From positions 3,658,001-3,722,000 of the forward strand of contig JAZGTN010000035.1 of the NCBI GenBank assembly GCA_037783415.1: a stretch of 64,000 nt of DNA. The letters are read 5' to 3'. Shown in pieces: positions 39,701 to 47,455 of this stretch. The notes under the pieces were generated by a model, which searched no databases, had not been told where the DNA came from, and saw nothing but the letters and a program-made list of their open reading frames with translations. The position numbers and the translations under genes were made by a program. Positions within the stretch are counted from its first letter, which is position 1. Each line of letters starts with the position of its first letter. This DNA is from Leptasterias polaris (taxonomy: Eukaryota; Echinodermata; Asteroidea; Forcipulatida; Asteriidae).

Positions 39701-42700
39701 TCTTCAGAGGTTGATCGACTGCTTCTCAGAAGCTTGCCGTGACTTTGGACTCACCATCAGTCTCAAGAAGACCAACATAATGGGTCAGGATGTGCGTAGC
39801 ATCCCAAGCATCTCCATTGGAAACTACACCCTACAAGTGGTGGAGAACTTCACTTATCTCGGCTCCACGATATCCAGCAACCTTTCCCTTGATGCTGAGC
39901 TCAACATACGCATTGGCAAGGCAGCATCAATGATGGCTAGACTCGCGAAGCGGGCCTGGGAGAACTCTTTGCTTACCATCAACACAAAAATGAAGATCTA
40001 CCAGGCCTGTGTGCTCAGCACTCTTCTGTATGGCAGTGAGTCATGGACTTCCTACGCCTGCCAGGAGCGTCGCTTGAATGCTTTTCATCTCCGTTGCCTG
40101 AGACGAATCCTCTGCATCAAATGGCAAGATCGCATTCCAAACAAGGATGTCCTCAGTAAAGCGGGAATGATGACCATCTTTGCTCTACTGACTCAACGTC
40201 GCCTGAGATGGCTTGGCCATGTCAGTCGAATGGAAGACGGCCGCATCCCGAAAGACATCTTGTATGGAGAGCTAGTCACCGGGGCTAGGGCTGTTGGAAG
40301 ACCTGCCCTTCGCTTCAAGGATACCTGCAAACGGGACATGAAGGCATGTGACATCCACCCTTCAAGCTGGGAAGCCTCAGCATTGGACCGTACCAAATGG
40401 CGTCATGTTGTGAGGACGGGCATACAGAGGAGCGACCAAAGGAGAGTTGAACAGTGGGAGGCGAAAAGAGAGCGTCGACAACAGTCAACCACACAGTCGA
40501 CCACACAGCCAACCACTCAGCCAACCACTCAGCCAGACGTGACACTCATCTGCAGTAACTGTAACAAGCTATGCCTCTCCAGGATTGGATTGTTCAGCCA
40601 TAGGAGGCGCTGCACCTCTAAAAACTAACTTGCATTGCGCAATATTCTATTGTCTTTCGAGACAGACAGATGCCAGAGAGAGAGATATCCTTCAAAAGCC
40701 CAAAGTCTTTAAAATACGACTCTGTTGAGTAGCACTTATACACAAACTTTTTTTGAACTTTTTGGAGCTGCTTGAGTTATCATTTTCCTTTTGAAAATAT
40801 TGTTGCGACGATGAAACCCTTTTTTGACAAAGGAAAGACAACAAAGGTTCTCACTTAATAACCTTGGGAATGCGTTGCGCTATGTGCGAGTTATGGGAAG
40901 TTACATGTATGCTGCGAGAGCACGGCCAATTTCTATGTTTTTCACCTTCTGCCATAGGCGCGTGAAAGAAAGTCAATTTTTTTAAATCAAAAGGGCAAAT
41001 TGTTCCCTATTAACAAACAGTAAATTAATTATATGAATTGAAAGAGTATATTTTTTTCTTATTAAAAGCGAACGATCCATGAAATTTGCTTTTCGCGATC
41101 TCCAGATATTATGGAATTTCTCGGAAATTCTGTGTTTTAAAAGTTAGTTTTACGCGTATTTGGCACACGAAAAAAAACAAAAAACGCAAATGATCGCTAT
41201 GTTCCGTTATGGAGTAAGTACTCATGGTGATTTGTAGAACCTCGGCTATGAGCCACAGAATCTGCAATGTATGCTGAAATCTTATAATGTGCAGGGATAT
41301 TAAGAGGCATGTTTTCCCAATACCGGGTGTCCCACTTTGTATGGGTGAATTGAAGCACAAAATGCTGGATGCATGCCTGTGCATGCTACACATTGAAATG
41401 TCAGGGTGGATATTTCCATCAGCCGTTTGGCTGTCAGCAAAAAAAATTCAGGCTGCTCCAAAGTTATTCAAGCCATAATAAACCATACGCCCTAGGCCAG
41501 TCCAGAAAACTTTGGCGGATATATACATCATTGGATGTGAAATGGTTAGGTAAATTAATCTAAAGCCCCAATTCTTTGATTTTCTTCTAAAAACTGAAGA
41601 CCATCATGAAGCTATTTTGCTAATATTTACAACAAACTTGGGGCATCATAATTAATATGTACATAGGCCATAATATAATGGTCAATTGTTTTCTGTCATG
41701 TCTATTTGGTGCATTAGATTATAGTTGGCCCGGGTTGACCTCGACTGTGCTCATCCGGGTCAGCTTCCGACAAGAGCTTCCCCTAGCCTTCATACCAGTG
41801 CATCATGGGACAGCTGACCGGAACTACTTTCACTGTGTATATTACGTCTGAAACTCATCATGGACTAATGAAAAGATTGTAAAATTATTATTCTCATAGT
41901 AAAACTGCAACATTAATTTTTTTACAATCTCAGGTCTCTTCTGAATAAAAAAATACTCAGTGCTCTCACAGTCGCTGTTTTAAGGTGAAAATGTTTGTCA
42001 AAATTCCCGAGCCCCTGAATAACAACAAACTGGCAGCCACTGAGAAAGTTTTCTTCCCTTTCTTAGAAACAAATACTTTGGAACAAAGTACACCATGATA
42101 GTAATAATATATCATCGCATCAGTGCAATACGTCGTATACCTCATGCTGATTTTGCAAAAAACGTTATATCTCGAATGAAAAGGCTCTGTGCAAAAACCT
42201 CGTTGTGTGTGTACATCTGGGCTATTTGAGATGAGAAACAACTTTAACACAGCAATGACATTACACGCAAGTTTGAAATTTAATTTCAAGCTTGCGTGTC
42301 TTGTCATTGCTGTTTCAAAAAATACAACGTTTTTGCACTGCCAAAACAGGATATAATATTTATATAGCGAATTATCTACGGCCATCACAAAGCACTCAGT
42401 ATTTTACACCAAGTATACAGTGCTATTTTAAACTATCGGCAGCATCAACAGTCCTGCTAGCAGGGCAAGTAACTACAATCTGTGTCACTGCAAAACAATT
42501 ATTAATCGAAAACATTATAGTATTTGAAATGTCATTAGAAAAAAACAACAACAACAAAAAACCATAGAGATTCAGTTTTTGTTAATTACAAAAACAAGGT
42601 GTTCGTGGTGAAGGAGTTATAAGTATTTCAAACAATTACCTTCAACTTCCGGTATGAACCAGAAGTAAAGGTTAAATGGGGGGTCACATTTTGTGTAGCG

Positions 42701-45700
42701 CTTGTTGAAATTTTGAAGACCTTTGCTGATGACGTAGAGATTGAAAAATTCAAAAGTGGAGTTCAGGAGGAGTTTCGATTGTTTCCAAAATTTAATTTCA
42801 TCTTTCTGTATGAACCGAAAGTCAACGTCAAACGGGGTCGCATTCTGTGTACCGTTTCTTAAGTTGTGACATACCTTTCTATTGTAAAAATCCAATAGGG
42901 CAAGTAATTACAATCTGTGTCACTGCAAAACAATTATTAATCGAAAACATTATAGTATTTGAAATGTTATGTTAGTTTCATAAGGTGATAAATAGTTTGT
43001 TTGAAGGCCAGGAAGAGTACATTGATTTGTATCTTGACCCGATTCCGCCGCCATCATGGTCACAATAGTTTTGGCCTCTGCCATGTTGGAAGTCCTTGTG
43101 TTACATACAGTTTGTTTTTTTAGTGCACGCGTATTGTAATTTTTACACAAAACTTTCCCCCAAATTTGGGGAGCATTGCAAAAAGTAGTCGAGTGTGACT
43201 CTGGTGCAATGGGGTCAATAACACATAGTTTCATTCAGTTAAGAGTTAACTATAAGGGAATAAAGAGTAGTGACGAGTTCTATAACGGCCGTTTAAAACC
43301 GACAGGGTCGTGGCCGTGCGTTATCGCACGACCACGACCCTGCAAGGTTTTAAACGACCGTTTAAGAACAAGTCACTACTCTTTTAGTCCCATTCATAAA
43401 TGCCAATTTGTTAAAAAGTGAAAGAATAAGGAAAATTTGTGGTAAAAGAGACAAGAGAATTTTCGAAGTTTGTACATTTTCAAAAACTTTTGTAAAATTC
43501 TGTTTTAAGCGCGTTGGGTTGTGTGCACGCGCGTGTCGACAAGATTACGCGCGGGTATAATAATAGCTGTATATTGCGTTCCGCGTAAGTAAATTGGCGT
43601 AAACAAGCTTGCGCGCCCAACACGCGAAGCCAGCCGTGTTTAACACTTCTAGCCGTGTTTAACACTTCTAGCCGTGTTTATCACACGTTTAAACACCCCC
43701 ACGTGACGTGCTCTCCACCAATCAGAATGGATAAACTGTCCAAGGTATTTATGAATTCATATTAAATTGTAAACAAACAAACAATGACCAGATGATTTTT
43801 TCTGCAATGTTTATTAAATTTTGTTCTTATTTTGAACTTAGTGAGTTGAAATAAGAACATGGGATGATTTTGTGTGTGTACATGGCATCAGTACATGTGA
43901 TCCAGACTGAGTTAGTTTGTATTGTAACACCCCTACTTAGACTCTTCGTTGTGGTGGGTTTAGAGTGAGCTTCATGTAATAATGTCTGTCTTAACTTCAC
44001 TAGAAAGTCGTGCGAGTGTGATCACTTAAACCTGTAGTAACCAATGTACCATACCCACAGCAACCAATGTACACCAACCTATAGTAACTAATGTACTAGA
44101 TGCATAGTAACCAATGTACTATACCCATAGCAACCAGTGAACTATACGCATTGCAACATCAGCTTCTTGCTACCTAGATATATAGGCAGAATCTATGTAC
44201 ATGTTTGGGGTTTTCACAAAACAACTGGGGCCTACAGACTGTTTTTACTAGAGTTATTGTGACTCCCTCGGCACCCCCAGAGTATTTTACCTACTCTCTG
44301 CCTCTCAACATGTATCACACCTTTAAATAATAAAATTATCAACTAACACATGTACGTGAACTTTGTAAAATAACCACAAAATAGCACCAGAAAATAAGGA
44401 AGAATTTTAAAGAAAAGGAAACAAATTAAAATAAACTAGACTTTAACGTGTTTGTGACAACAAACACTAGGTGTTCGGGTATCGCTGGGGTCAGTGCTGT
44501 GTCATTGCGTGAGCTATTTCATTAAGTTGAACTTTGGTGTTATTACTGTTTTGAGGTGCGTAACAAACTACACACTTTAGCAAAAGTCTCCAAAAAAACC
44601 CGATCAAAAGCCTAGCATTTGATTGTTAACGAGGTTTGCATAGACGGCTGTTTTAGAGACTAACAAAGCGTTTTGTCAAAATCGGGTTGCGCCAACCTTG
44701 AACAGAGACTAGACCACAAGCATGTTTGATGGACTTTGAACCTTGCGGTTGATTCTGGGAAGGAAAACAACATGGCGCGGCAAGATCGTACACCACTGGG
44801 AACGAGGTTGCCGTCTGCGCAAAGAGATATTGCGCGTTATAAATCAGTCTGGTCTCCTCTAGATCATAGCAGTTGATCGTATAATTGTTGTGAAATTGTT
44901 AAGGGAACCCGACAAGTATGGTTCTCGCGCAAGTTGTTAATACGGAATCAAAAATTCACACTCGCGACCTAAGTATTTCAAAGCCTAATTTTATGATTGA
45001 TAGAATTGAATTTGTATAACACATCATGAATTGATGTAGTTGCTAAATCAGTTCATGAATATGTTATCCCTTTTTATTGAAAGGCTCACCACTCGTAGGG
45101 TAACCCCTGGCCATTTTTATATTTTTAATATTTTTATAATGAATTTTATAATTGTACTGCGGAGTCGAATTTTAATTGTAGCATGCATTTTTATTTTATA
45201 ACTCAGGATGGCTGATTTAATGACTCCCAACTCGAAAATGATGTTTAAATAATGATCTTGCTAAAACAAAAATTTGGTTAAAGTGGTCAGATAATGGATG
45301 AGATCGCACCACAGAGCATCTATTATCCTAACTGTTTTGGAGCATTTAAGCGGGCCCCAGAACCCATACCGTTAGGGCTTCGCGTTACGCACTCGTAGGC
45401 GCCACAAATTGCATTCACCATTTGCTGCTTGGTACATTTTCACGCCCATCCCCCCCCCCCTCGTTTGGAAAATCCTGGATCCGCCCCTGAAACTTGTTTC
45501 TTCCCTGAAAGATCCCATAGAAATTACAAGGTGGTTTTTGTTTAAGGACATTACAACAAGAAAAGAAAAGTCAGATTACACTCTTACTTTCACAAGTAAA
45601 TCCATCTCCAGTATATCCATCATTGCATGTACAGGTAAAACCTCCCATGCCCTCATCCAAGCAAGTTGCACCGGTACTGGCACATGGTGGATTACACTCA

Positions 45701-47030
45701 GCTGTAAACAAACAAGATCAACATCTTGTGTATAATTTTTTTTTAATTGCATTGAGTTATATGATTATTATTATGGTTTTACCGTTCGATGTGCAATAAT
45801 TACATATAGTTTGTATGCTAACTTATACGAACTGTGGTCTCTTTTATATCGGTGAACCTTCTGATAGGCAGTTCCAACATCTGCTCAACAGGGGTTACTG
45901 GTTCACATTCCTACCAGAGGTGTAGCTGCCCCCCTACCCGGACACGGAAAGCACTGAGTAACACACTTCGGATGAAGGTAAACTCAAAACATGTAAAAGA
46001 CACAGTGTCACCCCAATCTAAAGTTACTTTTGAAAACATTAGAATGGTTTCAGGTGCTAGCTCATTATAAATTGTCGCCAGCTGCACAGAACTATTAACC
46101 GAACAGTCGATTTTTGTTTGCCAGATTAGGGCATACACTGTCTGTATTGTTGACACATTTACTCATATCACACTAAATTTATACTCTAAAAGAGTGTTCG
46201 GAAAACACAATAGAAATGCATCTTTTAGCTTACAACTTTGAAGATTAGAAGGACACGCTCTTGGTTTAAGTTGTTTGCGCCTGTCGGGTATAATTAAATC
46301 ATGTACACAACTTTGGCGCGGATCCATGAACCTTACTGGGGTTAAAAAATAGCAAAAGGTTAGCGGAATCCGAGGAGAAACGCAGAAGGCGGGCCCGGGT
46401 GCTGCGGGCAGGGGTCTACAAAAAATAAATGAAAAAATCCCCAATAAAGAATTAACTTAAAAGTAGTTGGAAGATCGCGATGATTATGGTTTCTACCCAA
46501 GCGTGCAATAGAACATACCTTTGACGCGTACAATTAATTATACCCTCTTGGAACTTATTCATGGTAGTTTTGAAAATAATAACCCATAACAAACCCCTTT
46601 TTGTCAGTTGACCTGAGCATCCGTGTGTTTGCAACTAGAACATGACAAAAATGACGGCTTTGTATGCGGTGTATACAAGTACTTCAGAGAGGCTAATGGG
46701 GAACATGCCTTGAATAAATAAAAAAATTGAGAATTTGTGTTTTTTTTTTATCATTTAAATTACAAAAAATACGTATAATAACCAAACCAAAACCACCTTT
46801 CCCTCAGTATGGATGGAATATTTTTTTTTTCCAGCTTGAAACTCGCCACCTTGTGTCTTTGTAGTTCTTTTTGGCCACATTGATTATATCATGAAGACTG
46901 AATTTGTTCCCGCAAATTGCCTTGACCTTTTCTGAGATTTAACAGTCAGAGAATATTTGACAATCTTACCTTGACATGTTGGAAGCAGTATCAACGAAAA
47001 GTAGAAAAGAGATTCCATCATTAATTCCAT
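18572..47030 (-). CDS. RTK-1: HYR/EGF receptor tyrosine kinase gene (whole locus, introns included)
   Basis: Predicted single-pass receptor tyrosine kinase. The coding exons, in reading order, are 47030-46970, 45701-45588, 34650-34378, 33677-33405, 31110-30853, 30336-30064, 29278-29006, 27077-26955, 26772-26650, 24454-24297, 23776-23554, 22241-22131, 21444-21281, 20637-20524, 20209-20139, 19668-19628, 19100-19004 and 18725-18572. Every junction has AG/GT borders and the phases fit from ATG to TAG. Domains are signal peptide, EGF, five HYR, two EGF, transmembrane helix, then kinase with Gly-rich loop, catalytic Lys, HRDLAARN and DFG. The WLSIES segment in the APE position resembles RET and Tie kinases. 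HYR modules are adhesion folds known from hyalin, so an adhesive or matrix ligand is plausible but inferred. A further HYR between the last EGF and the transmembrane exon looks broken. Linking the signal-peptide exon to the kinase rests on phase and order, not on transcripts. Confidence 0.75.
19004..19100 (-). CDS. RTK-1 kinase exon 7: helix G region
   Basis: A 97-nt exon, phase 1 in and phase 2 out. It encodes [20 protein letters not shown] and then [11 protein letters not shown], the PYP and GxRMxxPxxC signatures of receptor tyrosine kinases. Acceptor TGTACAG and donor GTAAGT. Confidence 0.9.
19628..19668 (-). CDS. RTK-1 kinase exon 6: helix F
   Basis: A 41-nt micro-exon, phase 2 in and phase 1 out. 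With the split Val and Gly codons it encodes [13 protein letters not shown], the invariant helix-F segment of tyrosine kinases. Acceptor TTTGCAG and donor GTAAGA. Confidence 0.88.
20139..20209 (-). CDS. RTK-1 kinase exon 5: P+1 loop
   Basis: A 71-nt exon, phase 0 in and phase 2 out. It encodes [18 protein letters not shown] and then STKSD. WLSIES takes the place of WMAPE, much as in RET and Tie receptors (WMAIES). Acceptor ATAAACAG and donor GTAAGT. Confidence 0.88.
20524..20637 (-). CDS. RTK-1 kinase exon 4: catalytic loop, DFG, activation loop
   Basis: A 114-nt phase 0-0 exon of 38 residues. It contains the tyrosine-kinase catalytic loop HRDLAARN, then VSDFGLSR, and an activation-loop Tyr in EDIYVQTSM. 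All residues needed for catalysis are present. Acceptor ATTTCAG and donor GTATAA. Confidence 0.92.
20741..21210. repeat. Tandem duplication within an RTK-1 intron
   Basis: The intron segment from TCACTGATCAACGTCAAACT to ACATTTACAGCATT occurs twice in a row (about 220 and 250 bp). The matching RTK-2 intron has it once, so this arose after the gene duplication. Confidence 0.8.
21281..21444 (-). CDS. RTK-1 kinase exon 3: hinge and helices D/E
   Basis: A 164-nt exon, phase 1 in and phase 0 out. It encodes the hinge [16 protein letters not shown], a kinase-insert-like [16 protein letters not shown] and helix [15 protein letters not shown]. Acceptor ATTGCAG and donor GTATAT. Confidence 0.9.
22131..22241 (-). 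CDS. RTK-1 kinase exon 2: helix alpha-C
   Basis: A 111-nt phase 1-1 exon of 36 residues. FLEEFRTM supplies the alpha-C Glu that pairs with the catalytic Lys, and [12 protein letters not shown] follows, as in FGFR/RET-type kinases. Acceptor CTTATAG and donor GTATAA. The upstream intron holds a TIR transposon that RTK-2 lacks. Confidence 0.9.
22397..23144. mobile_element. Non-autonomous TIR DNA transposon (copy 1)
   Basis: A 748-bp element with perfect 26-bp terminal inverted repeats containing GACTGTGCAAGTCTCGCGCG, bounded by TATA. No transposase frame. It interrupts the RTK-1 intron between kinase exons 1 and 2 and is missing in RTK-2. Outside it, CACTGTGATAA faces TTATCACAGT, so it may be nested in another element. 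A partial copy is at 52784-53063. Confidence 0.85.
23554..23776 (-). CDS. RTK-1 kinase exon 1: juxtamembrane, Gly-rich loop, catalytic Lys
   Basis: A 223-nt exon, phase 0 in and phase 1 out. It carries [12 protein letters not shown] (a juxtamembrane Tyr), the start of the kinase fold ([10 protein letters not shown]), the P-loop LGRGNFGEV and the strand-3 SAIKILK with the ATP-binding Lys. The VAIK Val is Ser here. Acceptor AACACAG and donor GTACAT. Confidence 0.9.
24297..24454 (-). CDS. RTK-1 transmembrane and juxtamembrane exon
   Basis: A 158-nt exon entering phase 1 after ATTTCAG and leaving phase 0 before GTAAAC. Its 52 residues begin KAPPNN, followed by a hydrophobic stretch of about 25 residues ([20 protein letters not shown] then IIIIVL). 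A basic stop-transfer [10 protein letters not shown] follows. This fixes the topology: HYR/EGF modules outside, kinase inside. Confidence 0.85.
24455..25757. other. RTK-1 intron
   Basis: Apart from the SINE at 24715-24850 and a G17-class tract at about 24980-24997, nothing is recognised. Confidence 0.5.
24715..24850 (+). mobile_element. tRNA-derived SINE fragment
   Basis: Head with A-box-like CAGTGGTCTAGTGCTGG and B-box-like GTAGGTTTGAATCACACC at tRNA spacing, followed by a short unrelated body. It cannot fold as an intact tRNA. Confidence 0.45.
25758..26440 (-). pseudogene. Disrupted HYR exon (HYR-D) between last EGF and transmembrane exon
   Basis: An HYR-like start follows a TTCGGAG acceptor at 26440 ([15 protein letters not shown], continuing for about 35 residues). 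An HYR-like end reading [12 protein letters not shown] and NCVFTVTVT stops at a donor at 25758. The two halves are about 500 bp apart with stops between them, and the central DNSG part is missing. An intact HYR exon here is 258-273 nt, so roughly 0.4 kb has been inserted or exchanged. Because all neighbours are phase 1, skipping this exon keeps RTK-1 in frame. An unusual split into two exons is the alternative. Confidence 0.55.
26650..26772 (-). CDS. RTK-1 EGF exon 3
   Basis: A 123-nt phase 1-1 exon of 40 residues with six cysteines: [17 protein letters not shown], then PGSYMCSC, then GYTGDGVTC. The calcium-site DIDE is replaced by DYNE. Its intron borders (TTAATAG acceptor, GTAGAT donor) and length match the preceding EGF exon exactly, supporting duplication of one ancestral exon. 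Confidence 0.87.
26955..27077 (-). CDS. RTK-1 calcium-binding-type EGF exon 2
   Basis: A 123-nt phase 1-1 exon encoding 40 residues. It opens [18 protein letters not shown], the DIDEC calcium-binding EGF signature, and ends [12 protein letters not shown]. Six cysteines are in EGF order. An asparagine sits at the usual hydroxylation/calcium position (CDVNANC). The acceptor is TTAATAG and the donor GTAGAG. It is about 180 bp from the next, related EGF exon, so the pair arose by local duplication. Confidence 0.88.
27078..29005. other. RTK-1 intron
   Basis: Contains a G20-class tract (27324-27346), degenerate repeats with CGGAAG(T)CAAAGGTC-type words (27.5-27.85 kb), a minus-strand SINE (28.33-28.50 kb) and the left edge of the 4.4-kb duplication. 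No exon seen. Confidence 0.5.
28330..28497 (-). mobile_element. tRNA-derived SINE
   Basis: On the minus strand the head reads GGGCTGGCATAGTGGTATCG (A box) and then CAGTTTGAATCCCGCTGG (B box), followed by GGTTTCAGTCCC and CATGTGGTTTTCCCTGG body sequence. Confidence 0.55.
29006..29278 (-). CDS. RTK-1 HYR domain B' (duplicate of B)
   Basis: A 273-nt phase 1-1 exon, near-identical to HYR-B at 33405-33677. It begins [13 protein letters not shown] and contains [17 protein letters not shown] and [15 protein letters not shown]. Acceptor CTTACAG and donor GTAATT. It is followed in reading order by the two EGF exons. Confidence 0.88.
29521..29812 (-). mobile_element. tRNA-derived SINE (unit 1)
   Basis: Minus-strand head GGTCAAGAGCATTGGACTC-like A box and GTGCGAGTCCCGGTCGTGAC B box, then CGGATGGGAGGTAAAGCC and GTTGGCTGCATATTGCAC body, which matches the element at 13085-13463. 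Confidence 0.6.
30064..30336 (-). CDS. RTK-1 HYR domain A' (duplicate of A)
   Basis: A 273-nt phase 1-1 exon, near-identical to HYR-A at 34378-34650. It has the same [14 protein letters not shown] opening, PESSEDNSG centre and [14 protein letters not shown] end. The few replacements include KYTDHG to DYTDHS and VEDN to IGDK. Acceptor TGAACAG and donor GTAGGT. Flanking intron sequence is also duplicated, so this is a recent genomic duplication rather than old exon shuffling. Confidence 0.88.
30853..31110 (-). CDS. RTK-1 HYR domain C
   Basis: A 258-nt phase 1-1 exon encoding an HYR module: [19 protein letters not shown], then [15 protein letters not shown], then [20 protein letters not shown]. 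Acceptor TTTTCACAG and donor GTAAGA. It is more diverged than the A and B pairs and carries a basic DPRRPR insertion before the last cysteine. No counterpart is visible in the second duplication unit, where it would fall near 34.9-35.3 kb. Confidence 0.85.
32173..32492. repeat. 32-bp minisatellite, short array
   Basis: About ten copies of a 32-bp unit containing GGCTTGTACTGAAATGACCA and TAGCAGCCACAT. Stop-free in all three minus frames, but with no exon features. Intronic in RTK-1. Confidence 0.9.
32541..32990 (-). mobile_element. LINE reverse-transcriptase remnant (unit 1)
   Basis: Minus-strand fragments [20 protein letters not shown] and [13 protein letters not shown] match the LINE C-terminal region (the SLSHRR..ALSLFYRY type). 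Further on, [11 protein letters not shown] and LGCLYQCH follow the post-RT segment. Frames are broken. Confidence 0.5.
33405..33677 (-). CDS. RTK-1 HYR domain B
   Basis: A 273-nt phase 1-1 exon encoding an HYR module: [12 protein letters not shown], then [20 protein letters not shown], then [17 protein letters not shown]. Three or four cysteines and the ATDNSG motif fit the family. Acceptor CTTACAG and donor GTAATT. It differs from the copy at 29006-29278 by only a few residues (for example MEHP against MEPP, and FSIT against FLIT). Confidence 0.88.
33945..34165 (-). mobile_element. tRNA-derived SINE (unit 2)
   Basis: The duplicated counterpart of 29521-29812, with GGTCTAGAGCACCGGACTCA and GGTTCAAGTCCCCGTCGTGA promoter boxes on the minus strand. 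The body is shorter. Confidence 0.6.
34378..34650 (-). CDS. RTK-1 HYR domain A
   Basis: A 273-nt phase 1-1 exon encoding a complete HYR (hyalin repeat) module of about 91 residues. It opens [14 protein letters not shown], has PESSEDNSG in the middle, and ends [19 protein letters not shown]. Two cysteines and the ATD(N/S) signature fit the family. It has several N-glycosylation sequons. Flanked by TTGTACAG and GTAGGT. It is the near-identical partner of the exon at 30064-30336, made by the 4.4-kb tandem duplication. Confidence 0.88.
36190..36980. repeat. 32-bp minisatellite, long array
   Basis: About 25 copies of the same unit with higher-order variants (GGATTGAACTGAAATGACCA, GCAGCCAGCCACAT). 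Expanded relative to unit 1 or contracted there. Confidence 0.9.
37020..37725 (-). mobile_element. LINE reverse-transcriptase remnant (unit 2)
   Basis: Minus-strand pieces in different frames: [15 protein letters not shown] (RT motif A), GVPQGSILG (RT motif 3-like) and [11 protein letters not shown], then [22 protein letters not shown]1/L2-like non-LTR element, dead. Confidence 0.6.
39480..40628 (+). CDS. 5'-truncated non-LTR retrotransposon ORF2 (RT C-terminus plus Cys/His finger)
   Basis: Open from within the RT domain ([15 protein letters not shown]) through the catalytic [10 protein letters not shown] to a stop at 40628. After the RT come [26 protein letters not shown] and [14 protein letters not shown], standard in this LINE group. 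Then a TTQSTTQP repeat and a [20 protein letters not shown] finger. Truncation at the 5' end is typical of LINE insertion. The frame is intact, so the copy is young. It lies antisense in the large RTK-1 intron. Confidence 0.85.
   Translation, partial: QGCVLAPTLFGIFFSLLLSHAFRSSEDGVFLHTRSDGKLFNLARLRAKTKIRRVLIREMLFADDAALSSHSEEALQRLIDCFSEACRDFGLTISLKKTNIMGQDVRSIPSISIGNYTLQVVENFTYLGSTISSNLSLDAELNIRIGKAASMMARLAKRAWENSLLTINTKMKIYQACVLSTLLYGSESWTSYACQERRLNAFHLRCLRRILCIKWQDRIPNKDVLSKAGMMTIFALLTQRRLRWLGHVSRMEDGRIPKDILYGELVTGARAVGRPALRFKDTCKRDMKACDIHPSSWEASALDRTKWRHVVRTGIQRSDQRRVEQWEAKRERRQQSTTQSTTQPTTQPTTQPDVTLICSNCNKLCLSRIGLFSHRRRCTSKN
42249..42313. repeat. Hairpin with 32-bp arms
   Basis: ACAGCAATGACATTACACGC faces its near-perfect inverted copy with almost no loop. 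Flanks carry the dispersed ACGTTGTATCTCG-type repeat, so it may be the core of a foldback element. Confidence 0.7.
43257..43393. mobile_element. Foldback MITE, 137 bp
   Basis: Arms of about 64 bp close on a 4-nt loop (TTAT at 43321-43324): GTTTAAAACCGACAGGGTCG and GTGGCCGTGCG pair with their inverted copies, and the outer AAGAGTAGTGAC pairs with GTCACTACTCTT. A nearly complete hairpin. Confidence 0.75.
45588..45701 (-). CDS. RTK-1 EGF-like exon 1
   Basis: A phase 1-1 exon of 114 nt, starting after TTTACAG and ending before GTAAGA. It encodes 37 residues with six cysteines in EGF spacing: ECNPPC, GATC, FTCTC, then GYTGDGFTC. The C-terminal GYTGDG turn is typical of EGF modules. It directly follows the signal peptide in phase. 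An intron of about 11 kb, full of LINE and repeat sequence, separates it from the first HYR exon. Confidence 0.8.
45702..46969. other. RTK-1 first intron
   Basis: At about 45830-45900 a plus-strand phrase NCGLFYIGE resembles the GIY-YIG endonuclease of Penelope-like elements, but only some 25 residues remain. Otherwise nothing recognised. Confidence 0.35.
46970..47030 (-). CDS. RTK-1 exon 1: start codon and signal peptide
   Basis: The ATG at 47030 opens a 20-codon stretch with a hydrophobic core ([13 protein letters not shown]), a typical signal peptide, ending phase 1 at a GTAAGA donor. In-frame Met codons at residues 4 and 5 are alternative starts; the first is chosen because it is the most upstream. 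A TTTTTCTAG acceptor lies just 5' of the ATG. A CAC|GTAAGT donor at 47193 could end a noncoding first exon, which would place the promoter near 47.2-47.4 kb (inferred). Confidence 0.65.
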
Positions 47031-47455
47031 TGCAGCTCGAGAATTCTAGAAAAACAAAACCGTATGTTACAAATACAACTTAGTATACGCACATTTAGGC
47101 CTCCTCGAGATTCAATAATGTGTTTTCACATGAAGATCCCAGAGTCTTACTTCAGTCGTTGTTTGATGAAAAGTCAAGTAATTTTTACTTACGTGTATAA
47201 CATACAGTGTTTTCTTGTTTCTGTTTGATTCCATTGTGAAAACAAGCTCGTGTTATAAGAGAATTTTTCAAAATTATTCGGCCTAATATTGTTACTTCCG
47301 CCTTCGACGAGTAGAAAACTCGATCTCGCTAAAGCTATCGTTTAACGTCAGCACTACACGTACCAAATCCCCAAAATTGTAATGACTGTGTGCAACCTTA
47401 ACCCTAGAAGGGTACATTGTCATCACTAGAAGGTTAACCCACTGTGCAGAGCTAA

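Larger units (their letters stand above)
40629..45587. other. RTK-1 large intron, right part
   Basis: Contains hairpins at 42249-42313 and 43257-43393, a doubled 19-bp AGCCGTGTTTAACACTTCT (43.63-43.68 kb), a degenerate GTAACCAATGTAC array (44.03-44.16 kb) and CGTTATATCTCG / TGTACATCTGGGCTATTT words shared with 30.6-30.7 kb. No exon seen. Confidence 0.5.

Noticed and set aside
42617..42895. Minus-strand open frame with internal repeat
   Set aside because: The repeat is at DNA level (CGGAAGTCAA-type units also at 27.5-27.85 kb), not protein-like.
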